This document shows, piece after piece, positions 1 through 8,829 of a stretch of DNA of 64,000 nucleotides. The stretch comes from Bacillota bacterium (GTDB lineage: Bacteria; Bacillota; Clostridia; Lachnospirales; Lachnospiraceae). The notes beneath the pieces were generated by a model, which was not told the DNA's origin, ran no database searches, and saw only the letters and a list, made by a program, of their open reading frames with translations. The stretch spans positions 19,414 through 83,413 of the forward strand of contig JAMPHT010000009.1 of NCBI GenBank assembly GCA_023663285.1, given 5' to 3'. How positions within the stretch are numbered: position 1 is the stretch's first letter; the number at the start of each line of letters is the position of its first letter. Position numbers and translations under genes: made by a program.

Positions 1-438
1 ACAGACCAGCCTGGTAAAATCATACTCATGCTTGGGAAGGTAGGGGCTGATCAGCACCCACTCCTCCTTGCCGTCCTTATCCACTACCAGCGTATGCTTT
101 CCGTCTGTAGCAGGATCGTTTTCCACCTTCTCCTGCTCCTCCGGTTCCTGAGGCGGCGCCGTCTCCTCTTCCTCCGGGGGATATTTATCCCAAAAGTCAA
201 AATCATCCGGGTGCAGCCCACTCCCTGTGGGGATGCTGTCCGGCTCCGAGGCCAGTATAACGGGAGACGTACTCTCCGGCTGTTCTACCGTATTCTGGGA
301 ACCGCCTCTCCTGCCTCCGCTGTTCGCCATGAGAACCACCACCAGGATAATGGCAATGAACACCGTCACCGCCACAATGGTCATGACTACTGTAGGCGTC
401 ATTCCGGAACGGTCGTCAAAATCGTCACGCAATTTCAT
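1..438 (-). CDS. Hypothetical single-pass membrane protein, coupled to rnfB (partial)
   Basis: The frame is open from an ATG at 438 to the window edge, so at least 146 residues are present and the C-terminus is missing. The start overlaps the rnfB stop as ATGA, which implies translational coupling to the Rnf operon. The N-terminus is short and charged (MKLRDDFDDRSGM), then one hydrophobic segment spans about residues 14-38. After it come a Gly/Arg stretch, an acidic Pro/Glu-rich linker (PPEEEETAPPQEPEEQEK) and the beginning of a possible folded domain near residue 120. The topology fits an extracytoplasmic or tethered domain after one membrane anchor. I do not recognise the family; its place as a seventh gene after rnfB is the only functional hint. 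Confidence 0.8.
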   Translation of the reverse strand, partial: MKLRDDFDDRSGMTPTVVMTIVAVTVFIAIILVVVLMANSGGRRGGSQNTVEQPESTSPVILASEPDSIPTGSGLHPDDFDFWDKYPPEEEETAPPQEPEEQEKVENDPATDGKHTLVVDKDGKEEWVLISPYLPKHEYDFTRLVC

Positions 439-1232
439 AGTTTTATGATCGCTTTCTTCGGGCATTTTTCCGCGCAGGCGCCGCAGCCCGTACATTTTTC
501 CTGGTCAATGACCGCATGGAAGTCTGTCACCGCCACCGCCTGGCTGGGACAGTTTTTCACACAGATACCGCAGCCGATACATCCTGCCTGACAGGCTTTC
601 ATGGTAACCGGCCCCTTATCGCCGGAATTACACGCCACCGCCAGCTTTGCCTTATAAGGCACCAGAGAGATCAGCTTTTTGGGACACACGGCGATACACT
701 TACCGCAGGCTTTACATTTCTCCTTATCCACCACCGCAACGCCGTTTACCACATGGATCGCATCAAAGGGACAGACCTTTGCACAGGTGCCGAAGCCCAG
801 ACAGCCGCTGTTACAGGACTTGGGGCCGCCTCCGGGCACAAAGCTCATCATCCGGCAGTCCTCTATGCCGTAATAATCATAATCCTTCTTTGCCTTCTCA
901 CAGTCGCCCTGACAGGCCACAAAAGCCACCCGTCTCTCTGTGCTCTCCGCTTCCACACCCATGATTTCCGCAATCTTTTTTCCCACCGCTTCGCCGCCCA
1001 CCGGACAGGCGTTCACCGGCGCTTCGCCCTTTGCGATCGCCGCCGCCAGGCCGGAACAGCCCGCAAACCCGCAGCCGCCGCAGTTATTTCCCGGCAGCGC
1101 TCCCAGCACTGCCTCTTCCTTCTCGTCAACCTTCACCTTGAACCTGATACCCGCAACACCCAGAAAGAGGCCCACAAAGATACCAACCGCCCCCACCACC
1201 GTGGTGGCTGTAAGAATTCCTATCCCGCTCAT
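435..1232 (-). CDS. rnfB: Electron transport complex subunit RnfB
   Basis: Iron-sulfur subunit of the Rnf complex, which couples electron flow from ferredoxin to NAD+ with Na+ or H+ export; RnfB is thought to take electrons from ferredoxin. One N-terminal membrane helix (about residues 5-28) is followed by the CGGCGFAGC cluster motif with Cys51, 54, 59 and 76. Four ferredoxin-type 4Fe-4S motifs then follow (about 140-154, 173-183, 214-228 and 247-257). At 265 aa it is the clostridial form with extra ferredoxin modules, longer than proteobacterial RnfB. It is the last Rnf gene in the order C-D-G-E-A-B. The stop overlaps the ATG of the next gene, so the operon continues. Confidence 0.97.
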   Translation of the reverse strand: MSGIGILTATTVVGAVGIFVGLFLGVAGIRFKVKVDEKEEAVLGALPGNNCGGCGFAGCSGLAAAIAKGEAPVNACPVGGEAVGKKIAEIMGVEAESTERRVAFVACQGDCEKAKKDYDYYGIEDCRMMSFVPGGGPKSCNSGCLGFGTCAKVCPFDAIHVVNGVAVVDKEKCKACGKCIAVCPKKLISLVPYKAKLAVACNSGDKGPVTMKACQAGCIGCGICVKNCPSQAVAVTDFHAVIDQEKCTGCGACAEKCPKKAIIKL

Positions 1233-1247
1233 GTGTCGTCCTCCTCT

Positions 1248-1856
1248 CTACATTGCTCCGGACAGTCCGGAAAATCCCATAAAGGCGATTGCCATCAGCC
1301 CCGCAGTCAACAGCACCAGAGGCATCCCCTTAAAAGACTCCGGCACATCATTATATGCAATCTTCTCACGAATCCCCGCCAGTATCACAATGGCAATGGT
1401 AAATCCCACCGCTGTGCCAAAGCCCACCAGCGTTCCCATACCGATACCGTACTCTGCCTGTTCATTGCTGATCGCTACGCCAAGCACCGCACAGTTGGTG
1501 GTGATCAGAGGCAGATACACACCCAGCGCCTCATAGAGGGAGGGCATCGCCTTTTTCAAAAACATCTCCACAAACTGGACCAGCGCCGCGATCACCAGGA
1601 TAAATACAATGGTGTCCAGATACTGTACATGAAACCTGATCAGCACAAATTTGTTGATGACCCCCGCCACGGCGCTGGCAAGGGTGATGACGAAGATGAC
1701 CGCTCCTCCCATACCGCCCGCAGTTTTCACCTTCTTGGACACTCCCAGGAAAGGACACAGCCCCAGAAACTGGCTGAGGACAACATTGCTCACCAGGGAT
1801 GTGCTGACAAGCAGCAGCAGGAACTCCCCGATTTTATGAATTCCCATGGCAACCAT
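1248..1856 (-). CDS. rnfA: Electron transport complex subunit RnfA
   Basis: Integral membrane subunit of Rnf, a paralogue of RnfE; the pair form the inverted-topology membrane core that carries electrons across the membrane. The 202 residues are almost wholly hydrophobic with about six helices. Typical family motifs are seen, such as SNVVLSQFLGLCPFLGVS near the N-terminus and TTNCAVLG around the second half, with conserved Cys residues. I chose the first ATG at 1856 because AGGAGG lies 8 nt upstream; a second ATG three codons later is spaced worse. It begins right after the rnfE stop, and rnfB follows 15 nt downstream. Confidence 0.96.
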   Translation of the reverse strand: MVAMGIHKIGEFLLLLVSTSLVSNVVLSQFLGLCPFLGVSKKVKTAGGMGGAVIFVITLASAVAGVINKFVLIRFHVQYLDTIVFILVIAALVQFVEMFLKKAMPSLYEALGVYLPLITTNCAVLGVAISNEQAEYGIGMGTLVGFGTAVGFTIAIVILAGIREKIAYNDVPESFKGMPLVLLTAGLMAIAFMGFSGLSGAM

Positions 1857-2585
1857 CTATTTCCCCTCCTTTTCCAAATCCGCGGTCTGTGCGCTTTCGT
1901 CGTAAAACCGTCTTGAGCAGCCCTGCTCCGAGCAGTTCATACAATCCTCACTGCAGCCGGAGCCGATTTTCTCATAAGCTTTTCCCGCCTTCTTCCGCTT
2001 TTCCTTCACAAAGTTCTGCAATGCCACCAGACAGGCCAGCACGAAAAACGCCCCCGGAGCCTGCCCGAATATTCTGATGGGTTCAAAGGAGTCCGGCAGC
2101 AGCGCCAGACCGAAAAGCTTCCCTGCCCCCAGCAATTCTCTCACAGCGCCGATGCAGGTCAGCGCAAAGGAAAAGCCAAGCCCCATACCGATACCGTCAA
2201 ACAGAGAGGCAAGGGGCGGATTGGAATAAGCATATGCCTCCGCCCGGCCCAGAATAATACAATTCACCACGATCAGAGGGATGTAGACCCCCAGCGACTT
2301 GTTCAGGAAGGGCAGATAGGCTTCCAGCAGCAGCTGCACAATGGTGACAAAGGATGCAATGATCACAATAAACGCCGGAATACGTACCCTGTTAGGAATG
2401 ATCTTTCTCAGCAGGGAAATAAACAGATTGCTCAGCGCCAGCACCACCATGGTGGTCAGGCCCATGCCCAGTCCGTTGACGGCCGATGTGGTGACAGCCA
2501 GCGTGGGGCACATCCCCAGCATCAGCACAAAGGTGGGATTCTCCTTAATAAAACCGTTATAAAGTCTTTCTGCAGCTTTATTCAT
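1857..2585 (-). CDS. rnfE: Electron transport complex subunit RnfE
   Basis: Membrane core subunit of Rnf, homologous to RnfA. The protein has 242 residues with about six transmembrane helices, the family segment NPTFVLMLGMCPTLAVT near the N-terminus and VNCIILGRAEAYA in the middle. The cytoplasmic C-terminal tail is unusual: it is charged and Cys-rich (CSEDCMNCSEQGC near residues 210-225), which could bind metal or a cluster. I chose ATG 2585 with GGAGG 8 nt upstream; an upstream in-frame GTG at 2594 would lie too close to that site. The start overlaps the end of rnfG. Confidence 0.95.
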   Translation of the reverse strand: MNKAAERLYNGFIKENPTFVLMLGMCPTLAVTTSAVNGLGMGLTTMVVLALSNLFISLLRKIIPNRVRIPAFIVIIASFVTIVQLLLEAYLPFLNKSLGVYIPLIVVNCIILGRAEAYAYSNPPLASLFDGIGMGLGFSFALTCIGAVRELLGAGKLFGLALLPDSFEPIRIFGQAPGAFFVLACLVALQNFVKEKRKKAGKAYEKIGSGCSEDCMNCSEQGCSRRFYDESAQTADLEKEGK

Positions 2586-3216
2586 TGACAGCACCTCCCC
2601 CCAGCAGTATCAGGGCGACCTTCAGCCCGCCGTTTGCCGCGTTGGTGACAGCCCTGGTGGTAATGGTGGCGCCGCTGATGGCGTCCACCTCATTCTCCGC
2701 AGCCGCACCGGTTTTGGTAAAGACAAAGCTCTCTACCTTTTTCCCTGCAAACTGAGGCGTCAGCACATTGGGCGCCTCCATGCCCAGCCCGGCAGTCTCG
2801 GAGATCTCTGTGATGGAAACGCCGTTTACCGTTTTGTCCGTCCCCACGCCCACGTAGAGCACAATACTGCCGCCGTAGCCCTTGGTGGACACGGACTCCA
2901 CCACATACCCGTAAAGCGCGCCGTTATTATAAGCTGCAAATACCTTGCCGATCTTTACGTTATTTTCTGCCAGCTCCGCCGCAAGGGCTTCGTCCGGCAC
3001 ATAACCCGTGTCCTCAAACTGCAGTTCAATGCCCTGCTCCGCCGCTTTTGGGAACACTGCTATACACGCTTCCTGAACGGCCTTCTCCTGCTGGATCCGT
3101 CTGGGTTCCTTCGTCAGTTCATAGACAAAGCCCAGCAGAAGTCCTGCAATCAATGTAATGCAGAAAAGAATCCCTGCCTCCTTCAGCATTACGGAAATAT
3201 CACTCTTATTTTTCAC
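2578..3216 (-). CDS. rnfG: Electron transport complex subunit RnfG
   Basis: Membrane-anchored flavoprotein of Rnf. It has one N-terminal helix (about residues 12-34) and an extracytoplasmic FMN-binding domain. The covalent FMN motif SGAT is seen at residues 181-184 within DAISGATITT, with Thr184 the expected attachment site. The start codon is GTG at 3216 (GGAGG about 9 nt upstream), inside the last codons of rnfD. The length (212 aa) is normal for the family. Covalent flavinylation needs an ApbE-type transferase, which is not in this window. Confidence 0.95.
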   Translation of the reverse strand: MKNKSDISVMLKEAGILFCITLIAGLLLGFVYELTKEPRRIQQEKAVQEACIAVFPKAAEQGIELQFEDTGYVPDEALAAELAENNVKIGKVFAAYNNGALYGYVVESVSTKGYGGSIVLYVGVGTDKTVNGVSITEISETAGLGMEAPNVLTPQFAGKKVESFVFTKTGAAAENEVDAISGATITTRAVTNAANGGLKVALILLGGGAVNE

Positions 3217-4156
3217 GGCGTCCGCCTCCCTTCCCGTATCCGAAGGCTGTAGGCTTCGTGATCCTCTCTATCAGCGGCACCAGCAGATTCCCCAGGATGA
3301 TGGCGTAGGAAACGCCTTCCGCCCCGGAGCCGAACACCCTGAATATACCGGTCATGAGCCCCAGGAAAATTCCGAACAAATACTGCCCTTTCACGGTAAT
3401 GGGTCTGGTCACATAATCCGTAGCCATAAAGAAAGCGCCCAGCATCAGTCCGCCGCCTGACAGCTGTGCAGTGAGGTACGCCGGTGAGACCCATTGTCCC
3501 TTCGCCAGATTTACCACCACCAGAAATACCACAAAGGTGACTATGTAGCTTCCGGGTATCCGCAGATCAATGACGCCCAGCAGGATCAGGATACACGCCC
3601 CGATAACCAATGCTATGACAGAGGTCTCTCCGATAGTACCCGCAGTGCGACCAATGACCATATCCATCACATTGACCTGTCCCCCCTCCTTTAACACCGC
3701 CAGAGGCGTGGCTCCTGTATAGGCGTCGCAGTCAAAAGCCGTCATGGCCGTGGGAAAGGAGATCAGCAGAAAACACCTTGCCGCCAGCGCCGGGTTCATA
3801 AAATTCTGTCCCAGGCCGCCAAACAGCATTTTTACTACCAGAATTGCAAACACACCTCCAAGGGCCGCCATCCAGAGCGGAATGTTCACCGGCAGGTTCA
3901 ACGCCAGCAAAAGCCCTGTCACCACTGCGGAAAGGTCGGTGATCGTCATTTTCTTTTTGTACAGCCCGAACAAAAACTCAGTCAGGACCGTGCTGACGAT
4001 CGTCACCAGTATAACGGCAACCGCCCTGGGGCCGAAATTATAGATCCCAAAGCCGGCGGCAGGCATCAATGCAATAATAACAGCCAGCATAATGCCATTG
4101 GTCGTCATTCCGGAACGAATATGGGGATTTGATGATACTTTCAATAATTCGCTCAT
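3206..4156 (-). CDS. rnfD: Electron transport complex subunit RnfD
   Basis: Integral membrane flavoprotein of Rnf, related to NqrB. It has 316 residues with many hydrophobic helices. The covalent FMN motif TGAT lies at residues 147-150 (in DAYTGATPLAVL), with Thr150 the expected attachment site. Its ATG overlaps the rnfC stop (ATGA, 4 nt), a classic coupled arrangement, and its end overlaps the rnfG start. Confidence 0.96.
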   Translation of the reverse strand: MSELLKVSSNPHIRSGMTTNGIMLAVIIALMPAAGFGIYNFGPRAVAVILVTIVSTVLTEFLFGLYKKKMTITDLSAVVTGLLLALNLPVNIPLWMAALGGVFAILVVKMLFGGLGQNFMNPALAARCFLLISFPTAMTAFDCDAYTGATPLAVLKEGGQVNVMDMVIGRTAGTIGETSVIALVIGACILILLGVIDLRIPGSYIVTFVVFLVVVNLAKGQWVSPAYLTAQLSGGGLMLGAFFMATDYVTRPITVKGQYLFGIFLGLMTGIFRVFGSGAEGVSYAIILGNLLVPLIERITKPTAFGYGKGGGRREK

Positions 4157-5496
4157 GCCTTTCCTCCTGTTTTCTTCTTTGCCAGCTGTATTTTACGCAT
4201 GGACTTGATTTCCTGTGTCAGCGGTCTCTTTGCCGGACAGATATAGCTGCAGCAGCCGCACTCGCAGCACTCCATGCCGTGATTTGCCAGAAAAGCCTCC
4301 TCGTCGAAATGCTCCGCATAGTCCGCGAGCCTGCTGGGGATCACTCTGCCGGGACATACCTCCACACAGCGCCCGCAGTTGATGCAGGGACCCGGCTCCA
4401 TGGCCGCCACATCGTCTCTGGACAGCCCCAGAAGCGCCGTAGAGGTCTTTGTGGATGGCACGTTTAAGTCAAACATACCGAATCCCATCATGGGACCGCC
4501 GCAGATGATCTTTTCCGGATCGGTCTTAAAACCGCCCGCCGCCTCCAGAATCTCCTGATAGCTCATGCCGATCCTCACCCGGAAATTCCCCGGTGCTGCC
4601 ACGGCGTCTCCGGTGACGGTGACGATCCTCTCCATCAGGGGCTTTCCTTCCATAACGGCACGATATACGGCTACAATGGTATCCACATTATTTACCACAC
4701 ACCCCACATCTGCAGGAAGCATAGTGGAATTGATCTTTCTGCCTGTGGTGGCATAGATCAACTGCCGCTCGCCTCCCTGGGGATACTTGGTTTTAAGCGC
4801 CCTGACGCTGATCCCCGGCTCATCCTTTGTAAGCTTCTTCATAAGGGCAATGCAGTCGGGCTTGTTGTCCTCCACCGCAATAATGCCATGGGCATACTTA
4901 CCCGGCGCATTTTCAAAAAGCCTTACCATGATTTTCAGACCGCCGATCAGCTTCTCCGGCTCCTCCAGCATTCTCCGGTAATCGGAGGTAAGATAGGGCT
5001 CGCACTCCGCGCAGTTTGCAATCACATATTCTATCTTTTCCGGCTCCTTGGGCGACAGCTTCACATGAGTGGGAAAGCCCGCTCCTCCCATGCCTACGAT
5101 CCCCGCCTCCCGGATAATGTCAATGATCTCTTCTCTGCTCAGCTTCTCCGGCGATTCCCTGTGACAAAAATCCGTTTCCTCATAGAGTCCGTCGTTTTCC
5201 ACCACAACGCTCATGATCATGTCACCTGTAACCACCCGCCTGGGTTCAATCGTCTTTACCGTCCCAGACACAGTGGCATAGATCGGCGCGGAGACAAACC
5301 CGCCGCTCTCGGCTATCTTCTGCCCGACAAGCACCCTGTCCCCCTTGGCAACTATGGCCTTCGCCGGGGCGCCGATGTGCTGGGAAAGCGGATATACCAG
5401 TTCCTTTCCCGGAAGTACGTCCTGAATCGTTTTATCTTTGGACAGTTCCTTGCCGTCATAGGGATGTATGCCGCCCAAAAATGTCAACTTTGCCAT
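4153..5496 (-). CDS. rnfC: Electron transport complex subunit RnfC
   Basis: Peripheral NADH/NAD+-interacting subunit of Rnf and first gene of the operon. The Gly-rich nucleotide-site motif GMGGAGFP lies at about residues 135-142. Two C-terminal 4Fe-4S motifs, CINCGRCVEVCP (from 371) and CCECGCCSYICP (from 410), complete the usual RnfC plan. I start at ATG 5496 (MAKLTFLGG), which matches the family N-terminus and has AAAGGA upstream; the eight-residue upstream extension to 5520 has no good ribosome binding site. The length is 447 aa. The divergent neighbour is the YprB-like nuclease. Confidence 0.96.
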   Translation of the reverse strand: MAKLTFLGGIHPYDGKELSKDKTIQDVLPGKELVYPLSQHIGAPAKAIVAKGDRVLVGQKIAESGGFVSAPIYATVSGTVKTIEPRRVVTGDMIMSVVVENDGLYEETDFCHRESPEKLSREEIIDIIREAGIVGMGGAGFPTHVKLSPKEPEKIEYVIANCAECEPYLTSDYRRMLEEPEKLIGGLKIMVRLFENAPGKYAHGIIAVEDNKPDCIALMKKLTKDEPGISVRALKTKYPQGGERQLIYATTGRKINSTMLPADVGCVVNNVDTIVAVYRAVMEGKPLMERIVTVTGDAVAAPGNFRVRIGMSYQEILEAAGGFKTDPEKIICGGPMMGFGMFDLNVPSTKTSTALLGLSRDDVAAMEPGPCINCGRCVEVCPGRVIPSRLADYAEHFDEEAFLANHGMECCECGCCSYICPAKRPLTQEIKSMRKIQLAKKKTGGKA

Positions 5497-5601
5497 ACCA
5501 TTTCTACGTCCTTTCCCCATTCATACTGTATTCTGCAGATTCCTGTCGAACTTTGCAGAACCACTCACATTAAATATACTATTTTTTTTGCAGAAATACT
5601 A

Positions 5602-5630
5602 CTGTTTTATTCAAAAAATTATGCTATAAT
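5602..5630 (+). promoter_or_regulatory. Probable sigma-A promoter of the YprB-like gene (extended -10)
   Basis: TATAAT at 5625-5630 is preceded by TG at 5622-5623, giving an extended -10. The -35 region (5602-5607, CTGTTT) is weak, as is often seen with extended -10 promoters. The ribosome binding site AGGAGG (5691-5696) follows 61 nt downstream. Confidence 0.55.
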
Positions 5631-5702
5631 AAATGCAAAAAGCAGCAAAAAAACAGTTACGCCGCGGATACCGCAGTGTGCTGGCAGATTAGGAGGTTTG
5701 TT

Positions 5703-6806
5703 ATGAGAATTTCCGAGGAGACCCTGGAAAACTTTTCTGTTTCCTACCCCCTGGAAAGGCTTGCGCCCCTTGAGCGCATCCTGTTTTTTGATATTGAGAC
5801 CACCGGCTTTACCGCCCGTTCCTCCAGCCTGTACCTTATAGGCTGTGCCTATTATCTTGCCGGAAAGTGGCGTACTACCCAGTGGCTTGCCGAAAATACA
5901 AACCAGGAAGCTGATATTTTAAGCGCCTTTTTTGAATTTGCAAAGCTGTACCGCTATCTGATCCATTTTAACGGCAACAATTTTGACCTGCCCTTTATCA
6001 CTCAAAAGTGCGAGCAGCTTTCTCTGCCCTTCCGCTTCGACCAGTTTCAGGGCATTGACCTGTACCGGCGGATCGCGCCCTACAAGTTCTTTCTGAAGCT
6101 TCCCAACTGCAAGCAAAAGACCCTGGAGCAGTTTCTGGGGAAGGAACGCAGAGAACCCTTTTCCGGCGGTGAGCTGATTGGACTTTACCACGATTATGTG
6201 AAGAATCCCAACGAATTTTCCGAGAACGTCCTCTTCCTGCACAATGCTTCCGACCTTAAGGGGATGCTGGAAACTTTACCCATGCTGGCTTACTACGACC
6301 TTTTCAACCAGCCGGTGAAGGCAAAGAAGGTGCAGGCAAATTATTATAAGGATTCAAACGGCAGCTCCCGCAGGGAACTGGTCATCACCATTGTGCCCGA
6401 CACGCCGCTTCCCAAGGCAGTGCTCACCTCCGCCGGCGGCTGTTACTTCCGGGGAAAAGGTTCCGAGGCCACTTTAAAAATCCCCATTTATGAGGAAGAG
6501 CTGAAGTACTTCTATTCCAATTACAGGGATTACTACTATCTTCCCACCGAGGATGTTGCCCTGCATAAATCCGTGGCGGGCTTCGTGGACAGGGAGCATC
6601 GGCTTCCCGCCTCCGCCGCCAACTGCTACACCAGAAAGTTCGCCAGCTATCTTCCCCAGTGGGATGTGGTGTTTGAGCCTTTCTTCAAGAGAGATTATAA
6701 GAGCCGGGAGCTGTTCTTTGAACTCACCGAGGAATTGAAAAGGGACCGTCAGGCATTTTCCAAATACGCCACCCATGTGCTGGCTATGATGGCGTCTACA
6801 TACTGA
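5703..6806 (+). CDS. YprB-like RNase H-fold exonuclease
   Basis: A 367-aa protein with an N-terminal DnaQ/RNase H-like nuclease fold of the YprB type. The metal-binding acidic motif FFDIET (Asp30, Glu32) is present, followed by HFNGNNFDLPF around residues 90-100 and an HNASDLKGM acidic motif near 180. The rest (about 200-367) is a helical region usual for the family. Its cellular substrate is not established; 3'-5' exonuclease activity is inferred from the fold. I chose ATG 5703 because AGGAGG lies 7 nt upstream; the in-frame ATG at 5676 lacks a binding site. It is one of only two forward-strand genes and is convergent with cheR across a shared terminator. Confidence 0.85.
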   Translation: MRISEETLENFSVSYPLERLAPLERILFFDIETTGFTARSSSLYLIGCAYYLAGKWRTTQWLAENTNQEADILSAFFEFAKLYRYLIHFNGNNFDLPFITQKCEQLSLPFRFDQFQGIDLYRRIAPYKFFLKLPNCKQKTLEQFLGKERREPFSGGELIGLYHDYVKNPNEFSENVLFLHNASDLKGMLETLPMLAYYDLFNQPVKAKKVQANYYKDSNGSSRRELVITIVPDTPLPKAVLTSAGGCYFRGKGSEATLKIPIYEEELKYFYSNYRDYYYLPTEDVALHKSVAGFVDREHRLPASAANCYTRKFASYLPQWDVVFEPFFKRDYKSRELFFELTEELKRDRQAFSKYATHVLAMMASTY

Positions 6807-6839
6807 AACAGCATTGTTTCTGCTTTAATCTTTAATATA

Positions 6840-6876
6840 GAAAAACCCGGTCATTCTGCAATGACCGGGACTTTTT
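6840..6876. terminator. Bidirectional rho-independent terminator
   Basis: A perfect 10-bp stem, CCCGGTCATT (6846-6855) with AATGACCGGG (6860-6869), closes a CTGC loop. There is a run of A before it (6841-6845) and T after it (6872-6876), so it can end both the forward YprB-like gene and the reverse cheR operon. Confidence 0.9.
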
Positions 6877-6881
6877 ATGTA

Positions 6882-7661
6882 CTACAGCGGCTTCTGATAG
6901 AAGAAGGAATTCTTCCTCTCAAAGCCTATCTCCTTGTAATTCACGATCTGCTCCGTGCTTCCGATGAAAAGCACGCCGCCGGGCGCCAGAGATTTAAAGT
7001 ACTTGCGGAATACCTCATCCTTTGCCTCCTCCGTAAAATAGATCAGCACATTGCGGCACACGATCATGTGATAACCCGTGGGATAGGTATCCTTCAGCAG
7101 ATTATGTTCCTTGAATTCCACCCTCGACTTGATCTCATCCGCCACCTTAAAGGAGGGCCCCACCGGGGTAAAATACTTCTTTTTCAGATCCGCAGGCACG
7201 GACTGGATACTCTTGCTGTTGTACAGACCCACTTTCGCCTTTGCTATGATCTGTTTATCCAGATCCGTTGCAAAAATCTTAACGTTTGTCAGCGGCATAT
7301 GCTTCGACAAAGCCATTACCAGAGAATAAGGCTCATCACCGGTAGAACAGGCGGCGCTCCAGACCTTCAGGTTATTTCCGAACTTCTGGATCAGTTCGGG
7401 AATCACCTGTTCATCCATCAGCTTCCACTGATCGGGGTTTCGGTAGAACTCAGATACATTGATCGTAATGTAACTTACAAACTCCTCAAACAGCTCTTTA
7501 TCTGTCCTCAGCCCCTGAATATACTTGTCATAACCGTCAATCTTGTGCTTTGCGATCAAAGTGTCTATCCGACGCTTCATCTGCTTCTCTTTGTAGCAAT
7601 TTAAGTCAATTGAGGTCAGAGCCAGCACTTCTTTTTTAAAATACTCATAATCATATGTCAC
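6882..7661 (-). CDS. cheR: Chemotaxis methyltransferase CheR
   Basis: S-adenosylmethionine-dependent methyltransferase that methylates Glu residues of chemoreceptors. The N-terminal helical domain (about 1-75) is followed by the Rossmann catalytic domain with the SAM motif SAACSTGDEPYS (from about 123) and the family motif CRNVLIYF near residue 205. The length (259 aa) is typical. It starts at GTG 7661 with GGAG 8 nt upstream. It is the last gene of the run flavoprotein-cmk-ispH-S1-cheR. No cheB or cheA is adjacent, but an MCP-type protein lies at 54.6 kb. Confidence 0.95.
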   Translation of the reverse strand: MTYDYEYFKKEVLALTSIDLNCYKEKQMKRRIDTLIAKHKIDGYDKYIQGLRTDKELFEEFVSYITINVSEFYRNPDQWKLMDEQVIPELIQKFGNNLKVWSAACSTGDEPYSLVMALSKHMPLTNVKIFATDLDKQIIAKAKVGLYNSKSIQSVPADLKKKYFTPVGPSFKVADEIKSRVEFKEHNLLKDTYPTGYHMIVCRNVLIYFTEEAKDEVFRKYFKSLAPGGVLFIGSTEQIVNYKEIGFERKNSFFYQKPL

Positions 7662-7689
7662 GGCACACTCTCCCGCCCTGTTTAATATT

Positions 7690-8829
7690 TTATTCCTCTT
7701 CCTGTGCTGCGATCACAGCGTCAATATCCACGGAAACCACATCTGCATCGGGATCTTCCTCTTCTCTGCCGGCTTCCGGAACAAGCATAGCCTTGACGCT
7801 CAAAGAGATCTTTCTGTCAGCTTCGTTAAAGTCAACCACCTTTGCGGTCACTTCCTCGCCGACGCTCAGCACATCAGCAGGCTTCTCCACGTGCTCCTTG
7901 GCGATCTGAGAAACATGAAGCAGAGCATCCACACCGGGCTCCAACTCCACAAACGCTCCAAAATCAGTCATCCTCGCCACCCTGCCGGTGACCACATTGC
8001 CTACGGCATATTTTTCCGCTGCGTCCTTCCAGGGATTTGCGTCATCAAACTTCAGAGAAAGTGCGATCTTGCTGCCGTTGATCTCTTTGATCAGGACCTT
8101 CAGCTGGTCGCCTACCTTGAACACTTTCTTGGGATGCTCCACCCGTCCCCAGGACATCTCGGAGATATGAAGCAGGCCGTCTGCCCCGCCCAGGTCAATG
8201 AACGCACCGAAGTCAGTGACATTTTTCACAGTACCCTCCACGATATCTCCCTCATGGATCCTGGCAAACAATTCCTTCTGAAGCTCCGCCTTCTGCGCCG
8301 CCACAAGCTGTCTGCGGTCACCGATGTACCTTCTTCTCTTGGGATTGTACTCGCTGATCACAAACTCGATCTCCTGTCCCGCGTACTTGGAAAGATCCCT
8401 TTCATAGGTATCCGAAACAAGGCTTGCAGGGATAAATATCCTTACTTCGTCCACAATGACGCTTAAGCCCCCTTCCAGCACCTGTGCCACAGTTGCCTTC
8501 AGGACCTCTTTGTTATTATATGCTTCTTCGATCCTCTTATTCCCTCTGTCTGCGGCAAGTCTCTTGTAGGTCAGCACCACCTGGCCCTCACCGTCATTTA
8601 CCTTCAGGACCTTGACCTCCATGGTATCGCCGGGCTTCACTACCGTGGTCAGGTCAACGCTGGAATCGTTGGTATATTCGTTTCTTGTAAGAATACCGTC
8701 TGACTTGTATCCGATGTTCAACACGATCTCATCCGCTTTGACATCAATGACTGTGCCCTCGACTACCTCTCCTGAATGTATTGTCTTGATTGAATCTTCC
8801 AACATTTGTTCAAAAGTTAATTCTGACAT
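7690..8829 (-). CDS. S1 RNA-binding domain protein (ribosomal protein S1-like)
   Basis: A 379-aa protein with four S1 OB-fold repeats (about residues 17-85, 103-168, 187-256 and 273-343). Repeats three and four have the typical GxVxxVTDFGAFVDLGG-type pattern. Low-GC Gram-positive S1-like proteins have three to four domains and are involved in mRNA binding on the ribosome. The acidic tail (EEDPDADV...) is unconserved. Many Clostridia encode IspH and S1 as one fused protein; here S1 is a separate frame whose ATG lies 20 nt inside the end of ispH, with GAGG upstream. Confidence 0.9.
   Translation of the reverse strand: MSELTFEQMLEDSIKTIHSGEVVEGTVIDVKADEIVLNIGYKSDGILTRNEYTNDSSVDLTTVVKPGDTMEVKVLKVNDGEGQVVLTYKRLAADRGNKRIEEAYNNKEVLKATVAQVLEGGLSVIVDEVRIFIPASLVSDTYERDLSKYAGQEIEFVISEYNPKRRRYIGDRRQLVAAQKAELQKELFARIHEGDIVEGTVKNVTDFGAFIDLGGADGLLHISEMSWGRVEHPKKVFKVGDQLKVLIKEINGSKIALSLKFDDANPWKDAAEKYAVGNVVTGRVARMTDFGAFVELEPGVDALLHVSQIAKEHVEKPADVLSVGEEVTAKVVDFNEADRKISLSVKAMLVPEAGREEEDPDADVVSVDIDAVIAAQEEE

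Noticed and set aside
516-1916. Long plus-strand open frame of 466 codons opposite rnfB and rnfA
   Set aside because: It is antisense to two clear Rnf genes, and its composition (many His, Arg and Gln) is typical of a shadow frame.
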